A stretch of DNA of 54,673 nucleotides from Lachnospiraceae bacterium. Its GTDB lineage: Bacteria > Bacillota > Clostridia > Lachnospirales > Lachnospiraceae. Made by a program: the position numbers and the translations under genes. Numbering within the stretch: the stretch's first letter is position 1; each line of letters starts with the position of its first letter. The DNA is taken from assembly GCA_017539565.1 (NCBI GenBank), contig JAFYCS010000097.1:1-54673 (forward strand). Reading direction: 5' to 3'. Positions 7,790 through 16,417 of the stretch are shown piece by piece. The notes under the pieces are model-generated. The model was not told where the DNA came from. It searched no databases and saw nothing but the letters and a program-made list of their open reading frames with translations.

Positions 7790-8992
7790 TCAATTAGCCT
7801 CATAGCGGCTTACTATGCCTTCTATCTCATCCGCATATTGGGGATAAGCCATTACCAGATCCTTTATCTTATCCTGGGCACGCCCGGTGATCTGCTTATT
7901 ATACTCAAGGTGTTCCCTGAGCTTGCCGCGCCGTCCGATCAGCGCATGCCTTACTTCCACCATCTCCCTGGGATCCACCAGCGCCCGGACCTGTCTGGTC
8001 CATATCTCCGGATCCTGTATACCGCATTTACGCAGGGTATCCGTAAGCTTCTCATAATAGTATTCCAGATCCTCACGCAGCTTCTCATCTTTGATGCGGG
8101 CGTTCATCACGTCTATGTAATCAGCCCAGTCAGCCTCCAGATCCTTTGATGAATTAACATCATACTTTGAATACATATATGATAAAAGATTGGTGTTGTT
8201 CACATAGCGGATCTTTACGGTGTTGTGCAGTACGGTGATCTTGTCACGCGCTTTTCTTAACTGCCTGATCTCCTTTGCCGCATCCTGGTATTTGACGTAC
8301 ATCACGGTAAGGGCTATCGCCCCCGCGCCGCCTGTCAGCATATATCCCCAGCTGACATCCATCTTGAACATATACTGCATTACCGCCAGCAGCAGTATCG
8401 CAAATATCACAGCCACCGCACAGATGACCGCCACGCCTTTACTGTTGGAGAGGGTGATGATCGCTTCCCTTGTCTGGTATCGGTTTGAGGCTTTCTCCGC
8501 CTCCATCTTACGCAGATCCATTTTCACCAGACGGCGGTATCTCTCTGCTTCCTTCATCTTCTCTATAGCCGCAGGGATACCGTCTTCGTAACGCTTTAAC
8601 AGGTCCATCCTGTAATCATCCAGGATCAGTCCGTCTTCAAATGCCTGGCGGCGTTCCTTCTCCAGCTTCTCTATCCTCTGGGCCTGGGTGGTTATGCTGG
8701 AACGCACATCTCCCACCAGGGATTCTATCTGCTCCATATCGGTGAGCAGAGCCGTGACCGCATCATATTCGCTCTGATACTGGGCTGCCTTTCCCGCAGC
8801 CTCACTCATCTGCTGTAGTGTCTCAAGAACATATACGGTACGTGTATCGGCATCATTAAAGTATCCGGCCTTCCTGGCAGCCACCGGCTTTTCATCTTCC
8901 AGTGACTTCTCGTCCCACTCTTCTTCCTCTTCCTCAAAGTCACCGAAAAACCACTTTTTCCATTTTTCCTTCAGCTTTTGAAAGAAACCCAT
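7790..8992 (-). CDS. Coiled-coil membrane protein, last gene of the DUF5716/5717 operon
   Basis: A 400-residue protein with no family I can name. The N-terminus is basic and aromatic (MGFFQKLKEKWKKWFFG), followed by an acidic run of six Glu. Residues ~50-185 are charged heptad-like helices, probably coiled coil. Two hydrophobic segments follow at ~187-209 and ~216-236, separated by a short turn, so both long helical ends should lie on the same side of the membrane, probably in the cytoplasm. The C-terminal ~160 residues are again helical. GGAG lies about 10 bases before the ATG and overlaps the upstream stop region, so it is translated with the TPR-like gene. I infer it is the membrane anchor of the complex encoded by the operon. 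This is not demonstrated. Confidence 0.75.
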   Translation of the reverse strand: MGFFQKLKEKWKKWFFGDFEEEEEEWDEKSLEDEKPVAARKAGYFNDADTRTVYVLETLQQMSEAAGKAAQYQSEYDAVTALLTDMEQIESLVGDVRSSITTQAQRIEKLEKERRQAFEDGLILDDYRMDLLKRYEDGIPAAIEKMKEAERYRRLVKMDLRKMEAEKASNRYQTREAIITLSNSKGVAVICAVAVIFAILLLAVMQYMFKMDVSWGYMLTGGAGAIALTVMYVKYQDAAKEIRQLRKARDKITVLHNTVKIRYVNNTNLLSYMYSKYDVNSSKDLEADWADYIDVMNARIKDEKLREDLEYYYEKLTDTLRKCGIQDPEIWTRQVRALVDPREMVEVRHALIGRRGKLREHLEYNKQITGRAQDKIKDLVMAYPQYADEIEGIVSRYEAN

Positions 8993-8999
8993 TTACCGA

Positions 9000-9815
9000 T
9001 CACTCCGACATATACTTTCTGTATCTTTCCTTTTCATCCAGAAGGAAACCGAATGCCTCCGCTGCGTATTCATTACGATCACTTCCCATGCGGAGCTTCC
9101 TCAGACTGTCCGTCATCTTGCCCCTGTCGGAATCGGAATACTGCCTGAGTGCCTGTTCCATCACTTCTTCAAGATGTGCAGATACAGTGGTATCCTTTTC
9201 AAAGTTTGAGATGAATTCCAGATATTCCATGTCTCCCAGCTGCATGCGCTTTGCTGCCAGCAGCGGGAACAGTATATCCTCCGACGGTTCCAGCTCATAA
9301 GCCTTCATATAGTATCCTGCCGACTCCTCAAAGCAGAAGAGTCTGGCATAGATCACACCCAGGTTCACATATATCCTGACCAGCTGGTGCTCATCGGGTC
9401 CGTCTTCCGTCATTCCCAGAAGACGTGTATATGTGTTCAGCGCCGGCATGAAATTGCCTCCACGCAGGAAGTAATCCGCCAGCACCATCAGCCTGCCTGT
9501 CTCAGGCATGCTGCGGTTGGCTCTGATAACCCTGGAGATCCGCTTTAATTCTTCATCATCAACATAATCAGCCGCGTTCAAGATCTCCGCCACAAAGCTT
9601 TCAAGCTTAACGCTCTGACGCCTTACAGTCTTCAGCTTTATCGCCAGATCCTTTAAGCCGCACTCATCAGCCACCCAGTCTATCAGCTCATCGGACGCAA
9701 AGTTATCCTCCAGAAGATCCGCATTCTCACAGATGTAATAACACAGTTCTTCCAGACACCAAACCCTGATATATGTATTTTTGATCGTCAGGGGCTCAGA
9801 TGCATAACGCCCCAC
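9000..9815 (-). CDS. TPR-like helical protein of the DUF5716/5717 operon
   Basis: A cytoplasmic, all-helical protein of 271 residues from the GTG at 9813-9815. This start gives MGRYASEPLTIKNTYIRVW followed by EELCYYICENADLL. I prefer it to the upstream ATG at 9911 (303 residues), because that start would overlap the previous gene by 65 bp and its sequence is less protein-like. AGGAG lies 11 bases upstream of the GTG. The central region (~residues 100-215) has TPR-like helical pairs: an LADYFLRGGNFMPALNTYTR block, then LGVIYARLFCFEESAGYYMK and AYELEP. It is the third gene of the operon, 31 bp after the Hsp70-like gene and 7 bp before the membrane protein, which fits an adaptor in one complex. 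I recognise the N-terminal EELCYY segment only from Lachnospiraceae proteins of unknown function. Confidence 0.75.
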   Translation of the reverse strand: MGRYASEPLTIKNTYIRVWCLEELCYYICENADLLEDNFASDELIDWVADECGLKDLAIKLKTVRRQSVKLESFVAEILNAADYVDDEELKRISRVIRANRSMPETGRLMVLADYFLRGGNFMPALNTYTRLLGMTEDGPDEHQLVRIYVNLGVIYARLFCFEESAGYYMKAYELEPSEDILFPLLAAKRMQLGDMEYLEFISNFEKDTTVSAHLEEVMEQALRQYSDSDRGKMTDSLRKLRMGSDRNEYAAEAFGFLLDEKERYRKYMSE

Positions 9816-9846
9816 ACACTGAAATACTCCTGTCAAGATCCTGTCC

Positions 9847-11160
9847 TCACAATATACTGAAACTGCTCTCCCATTCCAGGCCGGATGGAGCAAATATCTC
9901 ACCGAAGCCAAGGTCCGTAACTATAACGTTTACCTTGGTCTCCGACAGCATCGAAAGCTTAAGATGTATCCTGGTAGCCCTCCTCTGTCTCCTGGGAAGT
10001 CCTGTAAGATACATAGGTACAATCTTGGTATTCTTGCCGTTTAAAGGTGTGACTATAAAGTCCAGCCTGTCTCCGGGTTCCAGCATCAGCTCGCATTCCT
10101 TGTAGCTGTCATACCAGTTCCTGCCGGCATCGAGCAGGGCCATATATGCCTCTCCGCCGCCGCGCATGACGCTCATGCCGATATTGGCTTTGACCTTGTC
10201 CTGGCCCAGGAACACGCTTTTCTTTTCCTCTTCGGAAGGTTCGAGCTTCTCCCGTGCACCGTAACATGCACCTTTCGAAAAAAGGTTGTTACCCTTGAAT
10301 GCCCTGCGTCCTTTACATATATACTTAAGGCTTTCCGAACACCAGTCGCCCTCAAAGCCGTCTCCCAGCAGGTATACCGCTGAGACACGCCGGTCTTCCA
10401 GCATGCCGTAAAGTATCTGATAAAATTCCTGGTCCTTCTTATATTTCTTGCCTTCGGCGTTCTTTACTCCTTCGAATACCTCCGGAACGAAATCCTCGAA
10501 AATGCGCTCCGTCATTATAACAACATGAGGCCTGGTCTGTATGTTTTCGGAAAAGAGTGTCAGCTTAAGCCCTGTGCTCCTTAAGTCACAGATACAAACA
10601 TCCGCTATCCTGACATCCTTTGCCTGGTGCATGATGTAATGGTATGCACTCTCCGAATGGCTCTGGAAAAACACCCTCTCGGGTTTGAGCCTTAAGGTCT
10701 TTACGACCTGCCCCAGTATCGCTATCATCTGCTCATCCGGTTCCTCGACGGTTATCACTATAGCCGCAACCTTCTCAAGGGGTGCTACCGAATACAGCCT
10801 CGACAGGCACTTGCGTATGAACAGGGCCAGCAGGTCAACAGGATTGTAATCAACTGCTTCGACCTCGACTGCACGGCCGCTGCGAGCCCTCTCTATCAGA
10901 CGGTCTACAGGGAAAGCCTCATCTGCGGAGCTTAACTCCATGGCATCCTCACCGTAGGTCCATGCGCTCTCACCGTACTTCTTTGCAAGCATCGTAGGTA
11001 TGCACAGCCTGTCTGTCCCCGCTATAAGGCTGGGGGTTACAGGCTCCTCAGATCCGCAGGCATAGCTTACCTGTGAGAACTCGTCACTTAGATCTATTCC
11101 TATATAAAAGCGATCCTTGGCACCGCTTATAACATTTTTTATGCTCTCGATGCCACTCAT
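9847..11160 (-). CDS. Hsp70/actin-fold protein (DUF5716-like) with altered nucleotide-binding motifs
   Basis: A 437-residue protein whose layout follows the Hsp70/actin nucleotide-binding domain. Near residue 20 is FYIGIDLSDEFSQVSY (phosphate-1 position), then PTMLAKKYGESAWTYGEDAM (compare the Hsp70 P-S-V-V...V-G-E-x-A strand). AAIVITVEEP and FFQSHSESAYHYIM sit where Hsp70 has V-I-T-V-P and NEPTAAALAY. VCICDLRSTGLKLTLFS near 190 is at phosphate-2 (normally DLGGGT), and VYLLGDGFEGDW near 261 at the adenosine motif. The Gly/Thr-rich loops are largely replaced, so catalysis may be lost. The C-terminal ~110 residues look like beta strands. I recall this family as DUF5716; this was not checked. 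The start overlaps the upstream stop (TAATG), so the two are translationally coupled. Confidence 0.75.
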   Translation of the reverse strand: MSGIESIKNVISGAKDRFYIGIDLSDEFSQVSYACGSEEPVTPSLIAGTDRLCIPTMLAKKYGESAWTYGEDAMELSSADEAFPVDRLIERARSGRAVEVEAVDYNPVDLLALFIRKCLSRLYSVAPLEKVAAIVITVEEPDEQMIAILGQVVKTLRLKPERVFFQSHSESAYHYIMHQAKDVRIADVCICDLRSTGLKLTLFSENIQTRPHVVIMTERIFEDFVPEVFEGVKNAEGKKYKKDQEFYQILYGMLEDRRVSAVYLLGDGFEGDWCSESLKYICKGRRAFKGNNLFSKGACYGAREKLEPSEEEKKSVFLGQDKVKANIGMSVMRGGGEAYMALLDAGRNWYDSYKECELMLEPGDRLDFIVTPLNGKNTKIVPMYLTGLPRRQRRATRIHLKLSMLSETKVNVIVTDLGFGEIFAPSGLEWESSFSIL

Positions 11161-14100
11161 TACTTCTTTCCTCCGCGGCCTGATCCTGCCGGTATGAACA
11201 GTGCTTCCGTAAGGTAAGACTGCCTGTTATAATCTTCCATCAGCTTAAGGAAGGTTATCTCATCGTTCATATCCCTGGCTATGGCCATGTTATTCACAAG
11301 GGTGAAGCGGTCTTCTCCCTCTTCGTGCTCATCATCCCTGTATTCCAGCAATGCCGAACGTGTAAGACGCTCGTTACGCCCGTCTTCCTCGGTTATATAG
11401 TAATGTATGCGTTCCCCGTAAAAGAGTGAGAAACGTTTAACATATATGCCTTCATAAATATGCTGCATTTCCTCACGGCGGTATTCCGGCTCAGCTTCGG
11501 AACCGCTCTCGACCGCGTAGTGCAGCACTACCTGGCTGTCCTTGTGGCCCCTGTATTCGATAAAGCTCTGGCCTGCCATAACCCTGCAGAGAGGGTCTAT
11601 AGCAGAAAAGGCAGTGAAGAAGGGCAGGAAGATATCTCTCACGTGCATCTGCTCAAGGAATTCCCTGCAGAGCGCGATCTCGTCCTCATTAAACTCCCTT
11701 TCCTTTATATGATCCGCGGCCTTCTTAAGCCACCCCAGCACACATACGGTCTGTATGGGCTCCTCCAGACGGTAAAGCTGTGCGGCACGCTCAAACACCT
11801 TATCCTCCATGTTCTTCTGAAGGATGAAGTGATCGTAGCACAGACGCGCAAGATAAGCTCTCTCAAGCTCTGCACCCACACCACCGCTTAAGTGATCCAG
11901 GTAAATCGCTGCTTTCTCATCTATATCCGCACCGGTAAAGAGCACCTGAAGCATCATGCTCTCCAGCAGATCCTGTACGTCGAGCCCGAATGAATCGGCG
12001 GCTCTCCACAACTCCTTACGCCCCTTTAATGTTCCCTTGCCGTAACGCAGAAGGTACAGGAGTACCTCTTCATCATATCTGCCCTGGGCCATTATCCTGC
12101 AGCAGAGCTTGAGCATCTCCGGTATGTATTCCATATCGTTGCGTGCCATCAGCCTGTCACAGAGACGTACCAGTATCTTTATATCTATTCCTTCACAACC
12201 GCAAAGCTTGATCCACTCAAAGGCCTCTTCATAAAAGCCCCTGGCCACCATGATACGTATGCAGCGCTCCCTGTCCACGGCATCCATGGTAAGGGGTTCG
12301 AAACGTCCCAGCAGTTCATCCAGCGGAGCTATATCATCATTATCAAAATAGAACTCGGCCAGCGCTATCCTGATGCGCAGACGGTAGTCTTCATTTATCT
12401 CGTCACATTCGGAAAGACGCAGCAGCACCGCCGCATTCTCCCTGCTTACGGACAGGCTGTCGCCACCCTGTTCTGCAAGGCTTAACATTCCGCCTACGGA
12501 AAGCTGAGCCTCTGCTGTCAGCCGCTTTGAATCCGGCTTTTCCTTGAGCAGCGGCCGCATATCATACATACTCTCGTCGATATAGCGGTTCCCCCATTCA
12601 TCCTCGAGGAAGAGGCAGTAATGATCACCGTATACCGGTATGTACACCTCGTCCAGATAAAGGGGATAGACCTGCTCATCCTTAAGATGTTCATATACCA
12701 GTACCAGGTTAACGACACCCGGATGTTTGATCCTTATCTTCATGGTAAACATCAGCTCGGTATATGCATCCGTAAGCTCCTGTTCCTGCTTTCTTCCGGA
12801 GAGCAGCTTCTTATAGATATAGCCTAAGTTATCATCCACCCTGCCTTTTAATATCTGTTCCTTTGCAAAAGCCGTGATAACCGGCAGATACTGCTCATAG
12901 AGCTCCTGGTATTCATTCTTGTGGCGCAGTACATTCGCATAAAGGAAGGCATTGCGGTCCACATCCAGAGGCGAACGGTATGCAAAATACATAAGGACTA
13001 TACGGGGAAGACTTCCCTTGTAATCCAGAGGCGCGCTCATCACATAATATTCGTAAAGACGGCTCAGACGAAGTTCACGGTCCACCGCCAGTTTGTACCA
13101 TTTAAAATGCTCCCCGCTGCTCTTGTTCCCGCGCATGAGATGCAGGGTTATAGCCTCAAGGAGTACGATACTCTCCTCGGGATAATAGCATTCCTTAAGC
13201 AGAGAGCACATCTCTTCGGAATAAGAGTGTACCTCCATAGACAGAAGGGCGAAACGCTCCTTCATCTCCCTGGTCATTATGCCTCTCTTAAGCGCAAAAT
13301 GTATGAGGGCCAGTTCGAACTCGCCGATCTCTTCCATGCGCTTGGGTTCCTGAACGATTATATGATAGGCTTCGAGCAGCATGATCGGGGATGCATTACC
13401 GTAATTAACGTACTGATCCTTTATAAGCCGCCACTTCTTTTTCTCATTGCCTTCAAAATCAGGATCCATGGACATATATGCCCAGGCCAGACGCCAGTTG
13501 CCTTCATCATTGAAATACAGGCCTTTTACGTGGTCACACAGCCTGCGTTTATATTCATCATCATCCGAACAGAGGCTCTGCATATAAAGCCTGTATGCCT
13601 CCTGAGAAGTGCTCACCCCGTTCTCATCAGCCAGTACGGCCACGCGGTCAAGAATGCCCTGTGCCTCTTCGAAACGCTTCTGCACCACCAGCATCTGCGC
13701 CTGGTACAGACGGTATTCCAGGTCGTCCGGCCTGGATCTCAGAATATTGTCTATCAGCTTTTCCGCATCAGTAACAAAGTCGCCAAGAGTCATGGCTCCC
13801 GTTCTGTAGGCAAGATAAAGCTTGCACAGATATGCCCTGTTCTTATGCTCCGCATTCTCTGTTTCCCTGCAGGGAACGTTCACACACACCGGTATGACGA
13901 ACTCATCCAGCCTGTCCTTTACGATGATCTCGCCTAAGTTCTCCCCCGGGATCAGTGCTTCTCTTTCTATAACATAAGGTATCTCCGCAACATTGCCCGA
14001 AAAATCTTCATCCGTCAGTACATCCTTTTCCGGATACAGGAAATCCCCGCGGCACTCTATATGAAGTTCGGAAAAGCCCCAGCCTTCTTTGACCAGCTTC

Positions 14101-14738
14101 AAATGCCGGCGCATGCTCTTTCTGGGCAGGACCATATCCACCCGTTCCGTTTCCGGAGCGTATTCAGGCCTGGTCTTTTTACGGCTGACCTCAAGGAACA
14201 TCTCCATATTGGCCGAATTTGATGCCTGATGTGAGAAGCCCCTGTATGCCGTGATAAAACTCTTATCCGATCCTTCCAGCACATTCTTAAACGCAGGCGA
14301 ATAGAACAGATCCTGCGCCTCATTCCAGTCGGCCTTAGCCAGATTTGCAAAGTGGAAAAGGTTGCGTATCTCTCCCATGGAGGAGTCAGGAAGACTGCCG
14401 CTGACGACTATCTTCCATGGAAGCTCATATTCACCGTGATCGGAAACTATAAGAAGACGCCCTTCTCTTACCGCTCCGTGGGGCAGGCCGTGGGTGTCGA
14501 TAGAATATCTTATCTCGCAGTTCTTGCCTTCGAATTCTTCCTCTTCAATAATAATGCGCAGATCGTCGGAATAGATATATCCCTTTGCCCCGTCCGCGGC
14601 ATACACATTAAAACTGCCGCGCAGGACCATATCCGGAAGACTCTCCGAATAGATCTCGTCACACGAAAACGAGAGAGGAAGCCTCTCCTCTCCGAAGTCA
14701 TATTCACCGCTGAGTATCTTTTCGAGTATCTCTTTCAT
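11160..14738 (-). CDS. Giant beta-sandwich plus helical-repeat protein (DUF5717-like), first gene of operon
   Basis: A 1192-residue protein with no signal peptide or membrane segment, so probably cytoplasmic. Residues ~1-110 and ~210-310 look like two related beta-sandwich modules (repeated G-x-I-x-x-D, E-I-x-Y-x-I, E-x-x-x-P-W/V patterns). Residues ~320-1050 are long paired helices of TPR/HEAT type (for example YRLYQAQMLVVQKRFEEAQG). The C-terminus is mixed. I recall this as the DUF5717 family, seen almost only in Lachnospiraceae beside DUF5716; not checked. Start: ATG 14738 (MKEILEKIL) has no ribosome binding site but lies about four bases after the predicted transcription start, so the mRNA would be essentially leaderless. 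A longer reading frame to 14777 would begin upstream of the -10 element, in the -35 and terminator region, and is rejected. Confidence 0.75.
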   Translation of the reverse strand: MKEILEKILSGEYDFGEERLPLSFSCDEIYSESLPDMVLRGSFNVYAADGAKGYIYSDDLRIIIEEEEFEGKNCEIRYSIDTHGLPHGAVREGRLLIVSDHGEYELPWKIVVSGSLPDSSMGEIRNLFHFANLAKADWNEAQDLFYSPAFKNVLEGSDKSFITAYRGFSHQASNSANMEMFLEVSRKKTRPEYAPETERVDMVLPRKSMRRHLKLVKEGWGFSELHIECRGDFLYPEKDVLTDEDFSGNVAEIPYVIEREALIPGENLGEIIVKDRLDEFVIPVCVNVPCRETENAEHKNRAYLCKLYLAYRTGAMTLGDFVTDAEKLIDNILRSRPDDLEYRLYQAQMLVVQKRFEEAQGILDRVAVLADENGVSTSQEAYRLYMQSLCSDDDEYKRRLCDHVKGLYFNDEGNWRLAWAYMSMDPDFEGNEKKKWRLIKDQYVNYGNASPIMLLEAYHIIVQEPKRMEEIGEFELALIHFALKRGIMTREMKERFALLSMEVHSYSEEMCSLLKECYYPEESIVLLEAITLHLMRGNKSSGEHFKWYKLAVDRELRLSRLYEYYVMSAPLDYKGSLPRIVLMYFAYRSPLDVDRNAFLYANVLRHKNEYQELYEQYLPVITAFAKEQILKGRVDDNLGYIYKKLLSGRKQEQELTDAYTELMFTMKIRIKHPGVVNLVLVYEHLKDEQVYPLYLDEVYIPVYGDHYCLFLEDEWGNRYIDESMYDMRPLLKEKPDSKRLTAEAQLSVGGMLSLAEQGGDSLSVSRENAAVLLRLSECDEINEDYRLRIRIALAEFYFDNDDIAPLDELLGRFEPLTMDAVDRERCIRIMVARGFYEEAFEWIKLCGCEGIDIKILVRLCDRLMARNDMEYIPEMLKLCCRIMAQGRYDEEVLLYLLRYGKGTLKGRKELWRAADSFGLDVQDLLESMMLQVLFTGADIDEKAAIYLDHLSGGVGAELERAYLARLCYDHFILQKNMEDKVFERAAQLYRLEEPIQTVCVLGWLKKAADHIKEREFNEDEIALCREFLEQMHVRDIFLPFFTAFSAIDPLCRVMAGQSFIEYRGHKDSQVVLHYAVESGSEAEPEYRREEMQHIYEGIYVKRFSLFYGERIHYYITEEDGRNERLTRSALLEYRDDEHEEGEDRFTLVNNMAIARDMNDEITFLKLMEDYNRQSYLTEALFIPAGSGRGGKK

Positions 14739-14748
14739 ACAGATTAAC

Positions 14749-14777
14749 AGTATAACATCATCCGGCAAAAAAAACAA
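14749..14777 (-). promoter_or_regulatory. Promoter of the DUF5717-DUF5716 operon, overlapping the upstream terminator
   Basis: Minus strand: -35 TTGTTT (14772-14777), 17-bp spacer, -10 TATACT (14749-14754). The -35 lies inside the U-tract of the lipoprotein gene's terminator. The expected start, about 14742, leaves 3-5 bases before the ATG at 14738. Confidence 0.65.
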
Positions 14778-14802
14778 TCGGCTGCCTTATTCAGGCAGCC
14801 GA
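14764..14802 (-). terminator. Intrinsic terminator of the lipoprotein gene
   Basis: Minus strand: TCGGCTGCC and GGCAGCCGA form a 9-bp stem around a TGAATAA loop, followed by TTGTTTTTTTT. It lies 27 bases after the stop of the 492-residue lipoprotein gene, and its T-run doubles as the -35 region of the next operon. Confidence 0.85.
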
Positions 14803-14828
14803 CCGCAAGATAATGTTCAAATTGCTTT

Positions 14829-16307
14829 TTACTGGAAGATCTGATCAAATGCATCGGTATAATCATCGGGCTCCCAATCGGAAACCTTTGAAGAATCGAG
14901 CATTACCTGGCACCAGTTTCCGTCACCGTATTCAAAGGTGATATAGTAGGTTGCATAAGAGAAATCACTTGCTGACTCATCATACTCACCATCTACTGCA
15001 GCGAGAACGGGGAATCCGTCATAAGTAACGCCCAGATCAACAACCATCTTGCAGTTGGTTCCGTCCATCAGGACATAGTAATCGTAGCCGTCATCGGTTA
15101 CCTTCTCACCGTTCTGCATAACATCTTCCCAGTCAGCCCAGCCGGTGCAGCTTACATAATAGTAAGACCAGCTGCCGTCAGTATACATAAGGCTTGTCTT
15201 GCTGGAATACTCTTCCTGAAGCTCATAGCCCTTAAGAGGTGCTACATGTGCAACATCCTTGTCCATCCAGTCATACAGGACAACTGCTCCGCTGGAAGTA
15301 TACTCAATATCGCTGGTGCTGCTGCTTGAGGTATCATCATCGTCACCGTCATCCCAGCCGTCGTCGTCCCAGTCATCACCGCCGCCCAGGTCAAAGCCTG
15401 ATTCTACAGCGTTGTTCTTTACATCCTTGGGAACCTCAACCTCAACATCATTCCAGTCGCTGAAGGTGAAGTTAAATGCCAAAGCTGAGATATCGATGCT
15501 GATGCTGTCCAGATCTATACCAAGACCGGAAGTCATATCGCCGAAATCCTTACCTGCCTGCTTAAGGAAACCGTCTACATCGGTCTCTGCAAGGTTAAGA
15601 TCCATAGCTACCAGATAGCCGTCTTTCTTGGAAGCATATACGTTAGCATCTATATTGATATAGCTGAGATACTTAACTATAGTCTTCTTATCTAAACCTG
15701 CATCTGCGGCTTCTTCGGTAACTTCATCGCCAAGAGCATCCCATACAACATCGATAACACCGTCAAAAGCATCCAGGGTTGTATTGAGCTTGAGCACGTA
15801 GCAATCCTGTCCCTCTTTCTTCTCGGTCTTCTTCTGAAGCTCTGCACCCTTGAGTACATCCTTCACTTCATCAATGATCTTCTCACGTGACTTCTTATCA
15901 AGGGGATTCTCATCAACCTCAGCCTTGGTAAGGGTCCAATCGCCGGTGTCGGGATCCTTAACATAAGTAGATACTTCCTTATCATCGGTAATGATGTAAG
16001 ACTCGGTCTTAACCTTCTGGCTGGAACCCATAGCGGATGCCTTAAGGTCCATAGTCATATGGGAAGCGGGTGAATCCTCATCACTGTTGTCAACTTCGGA
16101 CTCAACTGTTCCGCTTGCTCCCAGATCGATGTTCATGCCGCTTATGCCGGCTGATACATCAACGTCCATGTCCATGGTCATCGCAAAACTCTCTGTGTCC
16201 TGATCGAACATCTTGTCCACTATCGATTCGGTAGTGGCACCGCAGCCGCTAAGAGCTGCCATTGTGAGGGCTCCTGCCCCCAGCAGTACTGCTAATCTCT
16301 TTTTCAT
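14829..16307 (-). CDS. Secreted lipoprotein, unknown function, with acidic linker
   Basis: A 492-residue lipoprotein: an N-terminal MKKR, a hydrophobic core and the lipobox LSGC give a lipid-anchored Cys near residue 22. The next ~270 residues resemble the repeating beta strands of LolA/LppX/DUF6612-type lipoproteins (alternating TMDMDVDVSAG and HMTMDLKASAMG strands), a fold that often carries a hydrophobic ligand; this is a fold impression only. An unusual Asp/Trp/Gly/Ser-rich linker follows at ~310-335 (DDWDDDGWDDGDDDD). The C-terminal domain of ~150 residues is rich in Tyr/Trp and may be a separate binding module. GGGAGGG precedes the ATG. It has its own promoter at 16354-16382 and terminator at 14764-14802, so it is monocistronic. 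Nothing in the context fixes a role. Confidence 0.8.
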   Translation of the reverse strand: MKKRLAVLLGAGALTMAALSGCGATTESIVDKMFDQDTESFAMTMDMDVDVSAGISGMNIDLGASGTVESEVDNSDEDSPASHMTMDLKASAMGSSQKVKTESYIITDDKEVSTYVKDPDTGDWTLTKAEVDENPLDKKSREKIIDEVKDVLKGAELQKKTEKKEGQDCYVLKLNTTLDAFDGVIDVVWDALGDEVTEEAADAGLDKKTIVKYLSYINIDANVYASKKDGYLVAMDLNLAETDVDGFLKQAGKDFGDMTSGLGIDLDSISIDISALAFNFTFSDWNDVEVEVPKDVKNNAVESGFDLGGGDDWDDDGWDDGDDDDTSSSSTSDIEYTSSGAVVLYDWMDKDVAHVAPLKGYELQEEYSSKTSLMYTDGSWSYYYVSCTGWADWEDVMQNGEKVTDDGYDYYVLMDGTNCKMVVDLGVTYDGFPVLAAVDGEYDESASDFSYATYYITFEYGDGNWCQVMLDSSKVSDWEPDDYTDAFDQIFQ

Positions 16308-16353
16308 TTTACATCCCTCCCTTATATACGGTATTCTGTTTCATACCGCGGTT

Positions 16354-16382
16354 ATTATACAAAAACGGGAACCCATTTGCAA
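16354..16382 (-). promoter_or_regulatory. Promoter of the lipoprotein gene, embedded in the htpG terminator
   Basis: Minus strand: -35 TTGCAA (16377-16382), 17-bp spacer, -10 TATAAT (16354-16359). The -35 occupies the terminator loop and the spacer contains the right stem arm and the T-run. Confidence 0.65.
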
Positions 16383-16391
16383 GGGTTCCCG
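16361..16391 (-). terminator. Intrinsic terminator of htpG
   Basis: Minus strand: CGGGAACCC and GGGTTCCCG form a perfect 9-bp stem around an 8-base loop and are followed by TTTTTG. It lies 26 bases after the htpG stop. Confidence 0.88.
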
Positions 16392-16417
16392 CCCAAAAGT
16401 AGCGAAAGTGCGCGTAT

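Noticed and set aside
7286-8149. 287-codon plus-strand open frame across the purC/membrane-protein junction
   Set aside because: It is antisense to two supported genes and reads through the dispersed repeat.
9816-9911. ATG at 9911 as start of the TPR-like protein
   Set aside because: It would overlap the Hsp70-like gene by 65 bp. The GTG at 9815 has AGGAG upstream and gives an N-terminus that fits the family as I recall it.
12921-13937. 338-codon plus-strand open frame opposite the DUF5717-like gene
   Set aside because: The protein has no recognisable features and the minus-strand frame is continuous, coupled and protein-like. It is a shadow frame.
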